This document shows positions 26,312 through 34,222 of a DNA stretch of 64,000 bases, one piece after another. Source of the stretch: Thalassobaculum fulvum (GTDB lineage: Bacteria > Pseudomonadota > Alphaproteobacteria > Thalassobaculales > Thalassobaculaceae); the NCBI RefSeq assembly GCF_014652915.1, contig NZ_BMZS01000014.1:62001-126000 (forward strand), given 5' to 3'. A program made the position numbers and the translations under genes. Below the pieces are notes generated by a model. The model was not told the DNA's origin. It did not search any database and worked only from the letters and a program-made list of their open reading frames with translations. Every line of letters begins with the position of its first letter. The first letter of the stretch is position 1.

Positions 26312-27337
26312 ATGAAAAAGCCAATGCGCATGCTGGTGCAGGCCGCGGTCGTGCTGACGACCGTCGCGGCCGCCGCTTCGGCCCACGCCGAAGCCGAATT
26401 CAAGCTCCGCTGGGGCCACTATCTGGGGAACAGCAAGTTCCTGGTGCCCGAGCAGAACTTCGCCAAGGCCATCGAGGAGCGCACCAACGGCCGGGTGACC
26501 ATCGAGATCGCCTATGCCGGTGCACTCGGCAAGGGCAACGAGATTCTCACCCTCGCCGGCCGCGGTGCCATCGACATGGCCTCGGTCGTACCGGGCTACT
26601 ACGCCGACCAGCTGCGGTTCTGGAAGGCCTTCCAGATCCCGTTCATCTTCAACTCCTCGAAGCAGGCGATCGAGGTCTCGATCGCGTCCTACAAGGAACT
26701 GCCGATGTTCAAGGCGGAGCTGGACAAGATGAACGTCCGGTTCCTGTTCCATCAGCCGCTCGGCGAGTACTACCTGACCGGCCCGTCGCCGGACTGCGAC
26801 ACGGTGGACGGCCTGAAGGGCAAGAAGATCCGCAGCTTCGGCGCCGACATCCCGAAGGCGCAGAGCGCCATCGGTGCGGTGCCGGTGACCATCGGCGTCG
26901 GCGACATCTACGAGGCGCTGCAGCGCGGCAACCTGGACTACTCGTTCATCAACGCGGGCAACATCCTGGCCACCAAGATCTACGAGCCGGGCAAGTACAG
27001 CTGCGGGCCGATCATGTCGATCGCCGGTCACCTGATCGTCATCGGCAACCGGACCTGGGACCGTCTGCCGAAGGACATCCAGGACATCTTCCTGGATCAG
27101 GCCGCCAAGAGCCAGGCCGAGTACATCCCGTTCCTGGACAAGGTCGAGAGCGACGCCAAGGCCGAGATCGAGGCGAACGGCGGCGTGTTCAAGCCGTTCC
27201 CGGCGGCCGAGATGGCCAAGTGGCGCGCCGCCGCTCCCGATATGCTCGAGGGCTGGGTCAAGGACATGGAAGGCAAGGGTCAGGGTGCGGAGGCCGCCCA
27301 GGTCGCCAAGCGCTGGCGTGAGCTGACCGCGAACTAA
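26312..27337 (+). CDS. dctP: TRAP transporter substrate-binding protein DctP, 341 aa
   Basis: This is the periplasmic receptor of a tripartite ATP-independent transporter importing an organic acid. A signal peptide (about 1-26, ending AHAEA) is followed by the DctP fold: FKLRWGHYLGNSKF, the segment LKGKKIRSFG containing the conserved carboxylate-clamping Arg (R174), and GNLDYSFINAG. ACGGAGG precedes ATG 26312. The permease genes follow after a strong intercistronic hairpin, an arrangement that usually gives excess binding protein. Operator site 2 lies upstream. The ligand is probably the carboxylated substrate of the island. Confidence 0.95.
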   Translation: MKKPMRMLVQAAVVLTTVAAAASAHAEAEFKLRWGHYLGNSKFLVPEQNFAKAIEERTNGRVTIEIAYAGALGKGNEILTLAGRGAIDMASVVPGYYADQLRFWKAFQIPFIFNSSKQAIEVSIASYKELPMFKAELDKMNVRFLFHQPLGEYYLTGPSPDCDTVDGLKGKKIRSFGADIPKAQSAIGAVPVTIGVGDIYEALQRGNLDYSFINAGNILATKIYEPGKYSCGPIMSIAGHLIVIGNRTWDRLPKDIQDIFLDQAAKSQAEYIPFLDKVESDAKAEIEANGGVFKPFPAAEMAKWRAAAPDMLEGWVKDMEGKGQGAEAAQVAKRWRELTAN

Positions 27338-27354
27338 AGGGTCCGCCCGCAACG

Positions 27355-27398
27355 ATCGCCCGTTCGGCCGCTCGATCGACGGCGGCCGGACGGGCGAT
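27355..27398 (+). terminator. Strong intercistronic hairpin between dctP and dctQ
   Basis: Arms 27355-27371 and 27382-27398 pair over 17 positions with only one G-U pair and enclose a 10-base loop. No real T-run follows (GATTGCTCATT). It therefore looks less like a full intrinsic terminator than an attenuating and 3'-stabilising stem-loop that would raise dctP expression over dctQM. Confidence 0.75.
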
Positions 27399-27437
27399 TG
27401 CTCATTCCGGAAGCCGCCCCGGAGGGCGCAGTCACCG

Positions 27438-27989
27438 ATGCAGCTGATCTCCAAGATCCTGGAACGCCTGGCCCTGGCGGTGCTGCTGGTCGGCGGCATC
27501 GGCATGCTGATCTCGATGTTCCTCGGGACCGCCGACGTGATCGGTACGCAGGTGCTGTCGCAACCGGTGCCGGGGGCGCGCGAGATCACCGAGAGCACCA
27601 TGGTGCTGATCGTGTTCGGCGCCCTCACCTACGGCCAGATCCGGCGCAGCCACATCCGGGTCGAGCTGCTGTACACCCGCCTGCCGCCGCGCGGCCGGGC
27701 CGCGCTCGACATCCTGGCCGACCTGTGCGGCCTGCTGTTCTTCGGCCTGCTGCTCTGGCAGGCGATCAACGAGGCCGAGTTCAGCATGCAGATCGGGGAG
27801 GCCACCGACGGGCTGATCCGGTTCCCGCTGTATCCGGCGCGCATCATCCTGGCGACCGGGACCGCGCTCCTGCTGGTGCGGCTGGTGCTGGACGTGGTCG
27901 TCGACCTCGGGCACCTGATCGCCGGCACCGAGATCGAGCAGCGGATCGATCCGGCCTACGCCGACCTCATCGAATCGGACTCCAAGTAG
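27438..27989 (+). CDS. dctQ: TRAP transporter small permease DctQ, 183 aa
   Basis: This is a four-helix membrane subunit with hydrophobic segments near residues 12-32, 48-66, 90-110 and 130-152. It contains the family pattern PGAREITESTMVLIVFGALTYGQ (quoted in part as REITESTMVLIVF) and IRRSHIRVELLY. It pairs with DctM to form the membrane complex that accepts substrate from DctP, driven by a sodium or proton gradient. A GAGGG sequence lies upstream of ATG 27438, and DctM begins 18 bases after its stop. The C-terminal tail is acidic and cytoplasmic. Confidence 0.93.
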   Translation: MQLISKILERLALAVLLVGGIGMLISMFLGTADVIGTQVLSQPVPGAREITESTMVLIVFGALTYGQIRRSHIRVELLYTRLPPRGRAALDILADLCGLLFFGLLLWQAINEAEFSMQIGEATDGLIRFPLYPARIILATGTALLLVRLVLDVVVDLGHLIAGTEIEQRIDPAYADLIESDSK

Positions 27990-28007
27990 CAGCGGAGAGG
28001 CACGGCG

Positions 28008-29321
28008 GTGCTCGACCCAGTCACCACAGGCTTCATCGTCGCGGGCGTGCTCTTCACCCTGCTGGCGCTCGGGGTCCACATCGGGATCTCGCTCGGCCTC
28101 GGCGGCATCCTCGGGATCTATCTCGCGATCGGGCCGGACGCCGCCTGGGCACAGCTGGCGACGATCCCGTTCAGCACCACCAACTCGTTCGACCTGGCGG
28201 TCATCCCGCTGTTCATCCTGATGGGCTCGCTGGCGACCCAGGCCTCGCTCACCACCGATCTGTACCGGGCCGCCTACAACTGGCTCGGCCGGCTGCCGGG
28301 CGGGCTGGCGATCGCCACCACCATGGCGTCGGCGGCGTTCGGCGCGGCCTGCGGCTCGACCATCGTCAACGCCGCGATCTTCACGCGCATGGCGATGCCG
28401 GAGATGGTCCGGTTCGGCTACGACAAGCGGCTCAGCGCCGGCTGCATCGCCGCCGCCGGCACCCTGGCGTCGCTGATCCCGCCGAGCATCCTGATGGTCG
28501 TCTACGCGATCATCACCGAGCAGTCGATCGCCCAGCTGCTGATGGCCGGCCTGCTGCCCGGCCTGCTGTCGGCGGCGGTGTTCGTGATCGGGATCGTGGC
28601 GATCGCCAAGTGGCGCCCGGATTTCTGCCCGAAGCCCGACATCGTGATCCCCTGGAAGGAGCGCTGGGAGTCGCTGAGCCACGTCTGGGGCATCGGCTTC
28701 CTGTTCGTCCTGGTGATCGGCGGCATCTATTTCGGCTGGTTCATCCCGACCTATGCCGGCGCCATCGGCGCGTTCGGCGCCTTCCTGATCGTGCTCGGCA
28801 AGCGCCGCCTGTCGGTCGGCGGCATGGTCGACACCTTCAAGGACGCCGGCACCACCACCACGGTGATCTTCATCATCGTGATCGGCGGCATGCTGTTCGC
28901 CCGGTTCCTGACCTACACCGGGCTGATCCACACGATCTCGGACGGGCTGCTGGCCATGCAGCTGTCGCCCTATGTCTACCTGCTGGCGTTCGCCGTCCTG
29001 TACCTGATCCTCGGCATGTTCGTGGAGCCGATCGCGATCATGGTGATGACCCTGCCGGTGATGTTCCCGATCCTGGTGAAGGCCGGCTTCGACCCGATCT
29101 GGCTCGGCGTGATCTCGGTCAAGCTGGCGGAGATCTCGCTGCTGACGCCGCCGGTCGGGCTGAACGTCTACGTGGTCCGAAGCTCGTCGCCGATCCCGCT
29201 GACCCTCGAGGAGGCGTTCGCCGGGGTCACCCCGTTCGTGCTGATGGACCTGGTCACCCTCGGCCTGCTGATCGCCTTCCCGGCGATCTCGCTGTTCCTG
29301 CCGAAACTGATGGCTTACTGA
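28008..29321 (+). CDS. dctM: TRAP transporter large permease DctM, 437 aa
   Basis: This is a polytopic ion-transporter-superfamily protein with about eleven to twelve membrane segments, the transport subunit of the TRAP system. Family features include VIPLFILMGSLA, GAACGSTIVNAAIFTRMAMPEM, AGTLASLIPPSILMVVYAI and the C-terminal LTPPVGLNVYVV. The start is GTG 28008, preceded by GGAGAGG. Gene order dctP-dctQ-dctM is canonical. It ends 28 bases before a convergent flavoprotein gene; a short GGCCG-TTCG-CGGCC stem in the gap is the only terminator-like structure there. Confidence 0.95.
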   Translation: MLDPVTTGFIVAGVLFTLLALGVHIGISLGLGGILGIYLAIGPDAAWAQLATIPFSTTNSFDLAVIPLFILMGSLATQASLTTDLYRAAYNWLGRLPGGLAIATTMASAAFGAACGSTIVNAAIFTRMAMPEMVRFGYDKRLSAGCIAAAGTLASLIPPSILMVVYAIITEQSIAQLLMAGLLPGLLSAAVFVIGIVAIAKWRPDFCPKPDIVIPWKERWESLSHVWGIGFLFVLVIGGIYFGWFIPTYAGAIGAFGAFLIVLGKRRLSVGGMVDTFKDAGTTTTVIFIIVIGGMLFARFLTYTGLIHTISDGLLAMQLSPYVYLLAFAVLYLILGMFVEPIAIMVMTLPVMFPILVKAGFDPIWLGVISVKLAEISLLTPPVGLNVYVVRSSSPIPLTLEEAFAGVTPFVLMDLVTLGLLIAFPAISLFLPKLMAY

Positions 29322-29349
29322 GCCGGGCCGTTCGCGGCCGGGCGACCTT

Positions 29350-30711
29350 CTACCGACCCGCCCGGACCTCCGCCGCCGCCCTGAGCCCGGCGATCCGGCC
29401 GAGGCCGAGCGCGGTCAGCAGGCCGTTGCCGGACGCGTAGCCGCCGGCGCCGCTGCGGCCGCTGATGCCGGCCGCGGCACCGCCACCGGCGAACAGGTTG
29501 GACACCACGCTGCCGCCGGGCCGCAGCACGCGGGCATGGTCGTCGACCAGCAGCCCGCCCTGGGTGTGGAACAGTCCCGGCTTGACCTTTACGATGCCGA
29601 ACGGCGGCTGCAGCGGGGCGAGGTTGAAGTGCGTGCGGCCGAACGCGTCCGCGGCCTCGCCGCTCGCCGCGGCGTTGTAGGCGGCGACGGTAGCGGTCAG
29701 GCCTTCCTGGTCGATCCCGGCCGCCTGCGCCGCGATCGCCGGCGTAGCGCCCCAGCGCACGCCGCCCATCCCGGCCATCTCGGCGTACTCCTCCTCACCC
29801 ATGGCGACGTCGTGGATCCGCCGGTCGTAGACCGCCCAGGCAAACTCGCCCTGTCCCATCACCACCGGCGCGTAGCCGGAGTAGCCGGCATCCTCGTTGC
29901 CGAACCGCCTGCCGTCGGCACCCACCAGGATCCCGCCCTTCTCGATGGTGGTCCACGACAGCAGGCTGCCCTGCGGGTAGGCGACCGCGGCGTAACCCTG
30001 GTAGGCCGCCATGTTGCCGAGCGCGGCCCCGACCCGCTCGCCCCAGCGTACCGCCTCACCGGTGCTGCCGAGCGCCCCGAAATACTCGGCACCGGCGATC
30101 TCCGGGCACCAGCGCCGGACCATCTCGCGGCTGCCGGCGAAGCCGTTGGTCGCCAGCAGCACCTTGGCGGCCCGGACCGGCTCGCCGCCGATCACCGCCC
30201 CCATGACGGCCCCGTCCTCGACGATCAGGTCGTCGACCGGGTTGCCGACCGCCAGCGGAATGCCGCGGTTGGCGACGAACTTCAGCAGGTCGTCGACCAG
30301 GTCCTGGCCGCGGCGCGAGCTCGGCGCGTGGAGGCGCGGCACCGAGTGGCCGACGTGCCTGTACTCGGTGATCAGCCGCATGCGGGCGCCGAGCCCGTCG
30401 ATCAGCCACTCGACCAGCGGCGCCGACTGCTCGGCCATCAGCCGGGTCAGCGGGTCGGCGTCGTGATGGCCGCTGACCGCCAGCAGGTCGGCGACCATGC
30501 GGTCGGGCGAATCCTCGATGCCGGCCTCGCGCTGGTAGCGGCTGCCGGCCCCCGGTATCGAGCCGGTGCTGAGTGCGGAGTTGCCGCCGGGGCGGTCGAG
30601 CTTCTCGACGATCGCCACCTCGATGCCGGCGTCGTGGGCCGCGATCGCCGCCGCCAGCCCGCAGGCCCCGGCACCGATCACCAGCAGGTCGGTGGTGGTG
30701 TCTGCGCTCAC
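29350..30711 (-). CDS. FrdA-like FAD-dependent oxidoreductase (paralogue), 453 aa
   Basis: This is a second flavoprotein of the fumarate reductase/succinate dehydrogenase flavoprotein superfamily, with GAGACG (13-18) and PGGNSALSTGSIPGAGSRYQ near the FAD. LFHTQGGLLVDD and NLFAGGGAAAGISG at the C terminus match its paralogue at 10451-11848. GTG 30709-30711 is the start; its GTGA overlaps the stop of the MmgE/PrpD gene, so it is the third gene of a leftward operon (isochorismatase, PrpD-like, this). It likely oxidises or reduces a C-C bond next to a carboxylate. No haem or signal sequence is seen. Confidence 0.88.
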   Translation of the reverse strand: MSADTTTDLLVIGAGACGLAAAIAAHDAGIEVAIVEKLDRPGGNSALSTGSIPGAGSRYQREAGIEDSPDRMVADLLAVSGHHDADPLTRLMAEQSAPLVEWLIDGLGARMRLITEYRHVGHSVPRLHAPSSRRGQDLVDDLLKFVANRGIPLAVGNPVDDLIVEDGAVMGAVIGGEPVRAAKVLLATNGFAGSREMVRRWCPEIAGAEYFGALGSTGEAVRWGERVGAALGNMAAYQGYAAVAYPQGSLLSWTTIEKGGILVGADGRRFGNEDAGYSGYAPVVMGQGEFAWAVYDRRIHDVAMGEEEYAEMAGMGGVRWGATPAIAAQAAGIDQEGLTATVAAYNAAASGEAADAFGRTHFNLAPLQPPFGIVKVKPGLFHTQGGLLVDDHARVLRPGGSVVSNLFAGGGAAAGISGRSGAGGYASGNGLLTALGLGRIAGLRAAAEVRAGR

Positions 30712-32096
30712 GCCGTCATCTCCCGGACGCTGCGGTCCCAGGGTGCCGCCAACATCGCCGGATCGAGGTCCAGCAACCGCATCAGCGCCGGCGCCATCCG
30801 CGGATACGGCGCCTCGACGATGCCGACGATCTTGGCGCGGATCTCCTCGGGCGCGAACGGCCGGTCCGGGCCGCCGCGGGCGCTCAGGCATTCCTCGGTG
30901 ACCCGGCTGCCGTCGGCGGTCTCGACGACGACCCGGGCCGGCCGGTCGTTCGGCCAGGCCGGCTCCGGCTCGAACGCGCCGATGCTGACCGCCTCGCGCA
31001 GGGCCGCGACCTTCGGGTCGTCCAGGGTCGAGGCGTGGAACGCCTCGGCCCCGGCATGGCCGTGCACCGCGGTCGAGGCCAGGATGTGCTGCATGGAGAA
31101 CTTCGAGGCCAGCGTGGTTGCCGGCCGGGCGTTGTCCAGCTTCCGGCCGCGCCAATGGGTGTCGATGTGGATGCCGCGGATGCCGGCGGCCCCGCCCGGG
31201 ACCTTCGGCAGCGCCGCCAGCATCGCCTCAACCGCCGAGTGCGCGTACTGGCAGCAGGCGTGCAGCTTGTGATAGCCGTCGGCCAGCGCCCAGGACCCGC
31301 CCAGCTCGTCCGTCAGCTCGCCCGGGTGGCAGTCGCCGGCGAACGCGGCGCCGTACACGTCGTGCAGGCTCTCGGGCCGGCCGGTGATGCCGATCTCCGC
31401 CCAGTCGACCGCCCGCAGGCCCGCCCAGGCGCCGACGCCCGGCCAGACGTTGCGGACCAGCGCACCCTGGACCGTGTGGTTGAACGGCCCCGGCACCACC
31501 ATGGTGGCGGCCGAGCCGATCGCCGCCGCCACGGTCTCCGGCGGAAGCCGCCGTAGCGCCGCCACCGTCGCCGCCGCGCCGACCGCCGCCAGGCTGCCGT
31601 GCGGGTGCAGGGTGAGGGTCGACCAGGTGAAGGCGCGCGCCACCCGGCCGGCGGTCTCGTAACCGATCGCCAGCGCCCGCAGCATGTCCTCGGCCGACGC
31701 ACCGGTCGCCTCGGCCTCGGCCAGCAGCGCCGGCACGCAGTACAGGCCGGCGTGGCAGATCACCCGGCGGTAGCCCTCGTCGAGCTCGCACCAGTCGGCG
31801 GCGCTGCCGTTGGCTGTCGCCGCCGAATAGCGGTCCAGGCGCTGGCCACGGGCGTTGAACACGGTCGCTTCCGGGGTCCCCGAGGACCGGGCCATGCCGT
31901 CGTGCAGGGCCATCAGCTCGGGCTCGCCGCGGGCCGCGACGATCGCCGCGAGGTCGTCGGCCAGCACCACCGCGGCCCGGCGCCGGATGGCATCGGGAAT
32001 GTCCGCCCAGGCCAGCCCGGCCGACCACTCGGCCAGGGCCGTCAGCCCGGCCGCGATGCGCCTCGGGTCATCAGCCGCCGCGCCCATCGCCGTCAC
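30708..32096 (-). CDS. MmgE/PrpD family protein, 462 aa
   Basis: This is a member of the 2-methylcitrate dehydratase/cis-aconitate decarboxylase/immune-responsive family, which adds or removes water or CO2 on tricarboxylate-like substrates. Recognisable parts are AAVVLADDLAAIVAA near the N terminus, NGSAADWCELDEGYR, HPHGSLAAVGAAATVAALR, and GYHKLHACCQYAHSAVEAM. GTG 32094-32096 is taken because its GTGA overlaps the isochorismatase stop; ATG 32087 is three codons later. With the PEP mutase/isocitrate-lyase family enzymes of the other operon it could form a dehydratase-lyase pair resembling the methylcitrate route. Confidence 0.88.
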   Translation of the reverse strand: MTAMGAAADDPRRIAAGLTALAEWSAGLAWADIPDAIRRRAAVVLADDLAAIVAARGEPELMALHDGMARSSGTPEATVFNARGQRLDRYSAATANGSAADWCELDEGYRRVICHAGLYCVPALLAEAEATGASAEDMLRALAIGYETAGRVARAFTWSTLTLHPHGSLAAVGAAATVAALRRLPPETVAAAIGSAATMVVPGPFNHTVQGALVRNVWPGVGAWAGLRAVDWAEIGITGRPESLHDVYGAAFAGDCHPGELTDELGGSWALADGYHKLHACCQYAHSAVEAMLAALPKVPGGAAGIRGIHIDTHWRGRKLDNARPATTLASKFSMQHILASTAVHGHAGAEAFHASTLDDPKVAALREAVSIGAFEPEPAWPNDRPARVVVETADGSRVTEECLSARGGPDRPFAPEEIRAKIVGIVEAPYPRMAPALMRLLDLDPAMLAAPWDRSVREMTA

Positions 32097-32803
32097 GCCC
32101 CGGCGGCGCGGACCGCCGCACCACCGACCGCCTTGCGCAGCGCCTCGATCGCGTCGGCAGTCGGCATCACGTCGGCGTACTTGGCGTTCATGTCGAACAG
32201 GTTGACCGCGTGCGAGGTCGGGCTGCGGTCGTAGACGCATTCCTGCGGCACCACGACCTTGAAGTTGTAGGCGAAGGCGTCGCTGACCGAGGACCGCACG
32301 CAGCCGCTGGTGGTGCAGCCGGTGACGAACAGGGTGTCGGCGCCGAGGTCGATCAGGTGGCTGACCAGCGGGGTCCCGAAGAACGCGCTCGGGTGCTTCT
32401 TCGGCAGCAGCACGTCGCCCTTCACCGGCGCCACCTCCTCGACGAAGGCGTAGCCCTTCTGGTCGATGGTCATGATCGACGGCACCTTCTCGGCCAGCCG
32501 GCCGGAATCGGTGTCGACGTTCTTCGGCGCCACGTGCGGGTACAGCACCGGCAGGCCGAGCCGCCGGAACTCGGCCAGCAGCGGCCGGATGTGGTCGACC
32601 GCCGACCAGCCGTCCTCGCCGCAGGCGGTCGGGTACTCCTCGATGGCCTCCCAGTACGGCCGGCGGACGGTGCCGACGGTGCGGTACTGGACATCGATGA
32701 TCAGCAGCGCCGGGCGCGACCCGATGCCGCCGGGCCGGCCGAAGCCGGCGGCCTCGTAGCGGCGCTCCTCGTCGTCGGTGATCACGCTGCTCCACGGGCG
32801 CAT
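32093..32803 (-). CDS. Isochorismatase-family cysteine hydrolase, 236 aa
   Basis: This is a cysteine hydrolase of the N-carbamoylsarcosine amidase/nicotinamidase group with the complete catalytic triad: D37 (LLIIDVQ), K136 (LPKKHPSAFFGT) and C168 (GCTTSGCVRSS). In contrast to the homologue at 11845-12465, which lacks the Cys, this one should be an active amide hydrolase, probably releasing ammonia from a carbamoyl or amide group. ATG 32801-32803 has GGGAGG upstream. It opens a leftward operon controlled from operator site 3 at 32842-32854. Confidence 0.9.
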   Translation of the reverse strand: MRPWSSVITDDEERRYEAAGFGRPGGIGSRPALLIIDVQYRTVGTVRRPYWEAIEEYPTACGEDGWSAVDHIRPLLAEFRRLGLPVLYPHVAPKNVDTDSGRLAEKVPSIMTIDQKGYAFVEEVAPVKGDVLLPKKHPSAFFGTPLVSHLIDLGADTLFVTGCTTSGCVRSSVSDAFAYNFKVVVPQECVYDRSPTSHAVNLFDMNAKYADVMPTADAIEALRKAVGGAAVRAAGA

Positions 32804-32841
32804 GGCGGCCTCCCTGTCGGCGGAACCGGGTTCGGAAAATT

Positions 32842-32854
32842 GTCGACAGTTGAC
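32842..32854. promoter_or_regulatory. Operator site 3 (probable GntR/FCD box)
   Basis: GTCGACAGTTGAC differs by one base from the perfect palindrome at sites 1 and 2 and keeps the same flanks (AAATT before, GGG after). It lies between the isochorismatase operon (start 32803) and the third deacetylase-fold gene (start 32926), so it could control both. Confidence 0.72.
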
Positions 32855-32925
32855 GGGCCGACTCGCCCCTTGTCAAGATGCCGGAGGCGCCCGCCGGCGC
32901 CGGATTCCAGCCGATGGGCCGAGCC

Positions 32926-33819
32926 ATGAACCTCCCGAAACACGACCGCTACGACTATGTCCCGCTGAGCAAGCGACCGGATTATTCCTGGCCGGACGGC
33001 AAGCGCCTGGCGGTGTGCTTCTGCAACAACATCGAGGTGTTCGGCTTCCTGTCGGGCCTCGGCAGCGACAGTGCCAGCCTCACCGCCCCGCAGACCACGC
33101 GGAACTACGCCTGGCGCGACTACGGCAACAGGGTCGGCCAGTGGTACCTGTTCGACCTGCTGGACGAGATGCAGGTGCCGGCGTCGCACAACCTGAACTC
33201 CTGGCTGCTCGACGAGTGCCCGGAGATCGGCGAGCGCATCAAGGCGCGCGGCGACGAGGCGGTCGGCCACGGCCGCACCAATGCCGAGCGCCAGGACGTG
33301 CTGGACGAGGCCGGCGAGGCTGCGCTGATCAGGGAATGCACCGACGGCATCGCCCGCCACATCGGCACGCCGCCGGCCGGCTGGCTCGGCCCGTACCTGG
33401 CGCAGACCCCGGTCACCCTCGACCTGCTGAAGGAGGCCGGCTACCGCTACGTCATGGACTGGCCGGCCGACGACCAGCCGTTCTGGATGCGCACCCGCTC
33501 GGGACCGATCCTGTCGATCCCCTACTCGATCGAGCTGAACGACTCCCCGGCCCTGGTGTTCCGCCAGCAGGCGGCCCGCGACTTCGAGGACATGATCGTC
33601 GACCAGTTCGAGGAGATGCTGCTGCAGTCGGCCAAGTGGCCGCTGGTGTTCACCGTGGTGCTGCACCCGTTCATCATCGGCCAGCCGTTCCGGCTGCGCG
33701 GCCTGCGGCGGGCCATGGAGAAGATCCTGGCCCGGCGCGACGAGCTGTGGATCACCACGCCCGGCGAGATCGCCCGCTACTGCGCCTCGCTGCCGGCCGG
33801 GATCATCCCGGGGTCCTGA
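32926..33819 (+). CDS. Polysaccharide deacetylase-fold (PuuE-like) hydrolase, third copy, 297 aa
   Basis: This is the third NodB-fold homologue of the island, with YSWPDGKRLAVCFCNNIEVF, RDYGNRVGQWYLFDLLDEM, DEAVGHGRTNAERQ and VLHPFIIGQPFRLRGLRRAM. The start at ATG 32926 matches the family N terminus; in-frame ATGs at 32878 and 32914 also exist and none has a strong ribosome-binding site. It is the rightward gene at operator site 3. It is cytoplasmic, and a ring-amide or N-acyl hydrolase role is likely, as for its homologues. A 403-base repeat region follows. Confidence 0.87.
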   Translation: MNLPKHDRYDYVPLSKRPDYSWPDGKRLAVCFCNNIEVFGFLSGLGSDSASLTAPQTTRNYAWRDYGNRVGQWYLFDLLDEMQVPASHNLNSWLLDECPEIGERIKARGDEAVGHGRTNAERQDVLDEAGEAALIRECTDGIARHIGTPPAGWLGPYLAQTPVTLDLLKEAGYRYVMDWPADDQPFWMRTRSGPILSIPYSIELNDSPALVFRQQAARDFEDMIVDQFEEMLLQSAKWPLVFTVVLHPFIIGQPFRLRGLRRAMEKILARRDELWITTPGEIARYCASLPAGIIPGS

Positions 33820-33841
33820 GGACGAGCGGGCCCGTCACTCC

Positions 33842-33930
33842 GTGGGTTCCGGCTCCGTCCCGCCTTCGGCGGCCCGGCCCGGAATGACGTCGAGGAAGGG
33901 GGTGTCCTGGAGGCACCCCTCCAATTAGTG
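33842..33930. repeat. Family 1 palindromic repeat, truncated copy D1
   Basis: The left part is almost base-for-base the same as copy D2 (34071-34208) for about 60 bases from GTGGGTTCCGGCTCCGTCCC onward. Divergence then grows, and the right inverted arm is missing where the 33931 element begins. Confidence 0.8.
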
Positions 33931-34070
33931 TTCCGGTGACAGTGCACTGAACTGGCGTGGTCCTGCCGGTGTTCCGGACTCGATCAAGGCGCGCGTCCCG
34001 AGCCCGTCGGTCCGAACCGGATCACGGATCAGGATAAGTGCACTGTCACCGTATCTTTCACCGTATCTTT
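33931..34070. mobile_element. Small non-coding element with 14-base inverted repeats and a 12-base tandem repeat
   Basis: Perfect inverted repeats GGTGACAGTGCACT (33935-33948) and AGTGCACTGTCACC (34037-34050) bound about 88 bases with no gene. The right end continues as two head-to-tail copies of CACCGTATCTTT (34047-34058, 34059-34070). It lies exactly between two copies of a family 1 palindrome. The layout suggests a MITE- or REP-like non-autonomous element; no transposase is present in the window. Confidence 0.6.
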
Positions 34071-34208
34071 GTGGGTTCCGGCTCCGTCCCGCCTTCGGCG
34101 GCCCGGCCCGGAATGACGTCGAGGAAGGGAACGTCCAGGAGGCACCCCTCCTATTGACGTCATTCCGGACGGACGCGCCGCCCTCGGCGCGACCGAGCCG
34201 GAACCCAC
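34071..34208. repeat. Dispersed palindromic repeat, family 1, copy D2
   Basis: This is a complete copy with outer GTGGGTTCCGG/CCGGAACCCAC arms and inner CGGAATGACGTC / GACGTCATTCCGG arms. It fills the space just downstream of the amidase gene ending at 34223, so its hairpin may terminate the leftward amidase operon. Confidence 0.85.
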
Positions 34209-34222
34209 CTGCCGCTCCGCCA

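Noticed and set aside
29328-29345. GGCCG-TTCG-CGGCC stem after dctM as an intrinsic terminator
   Set aside because: The stem is only five base pairs and has no T-run. It was left as a remark in the dctM entry.
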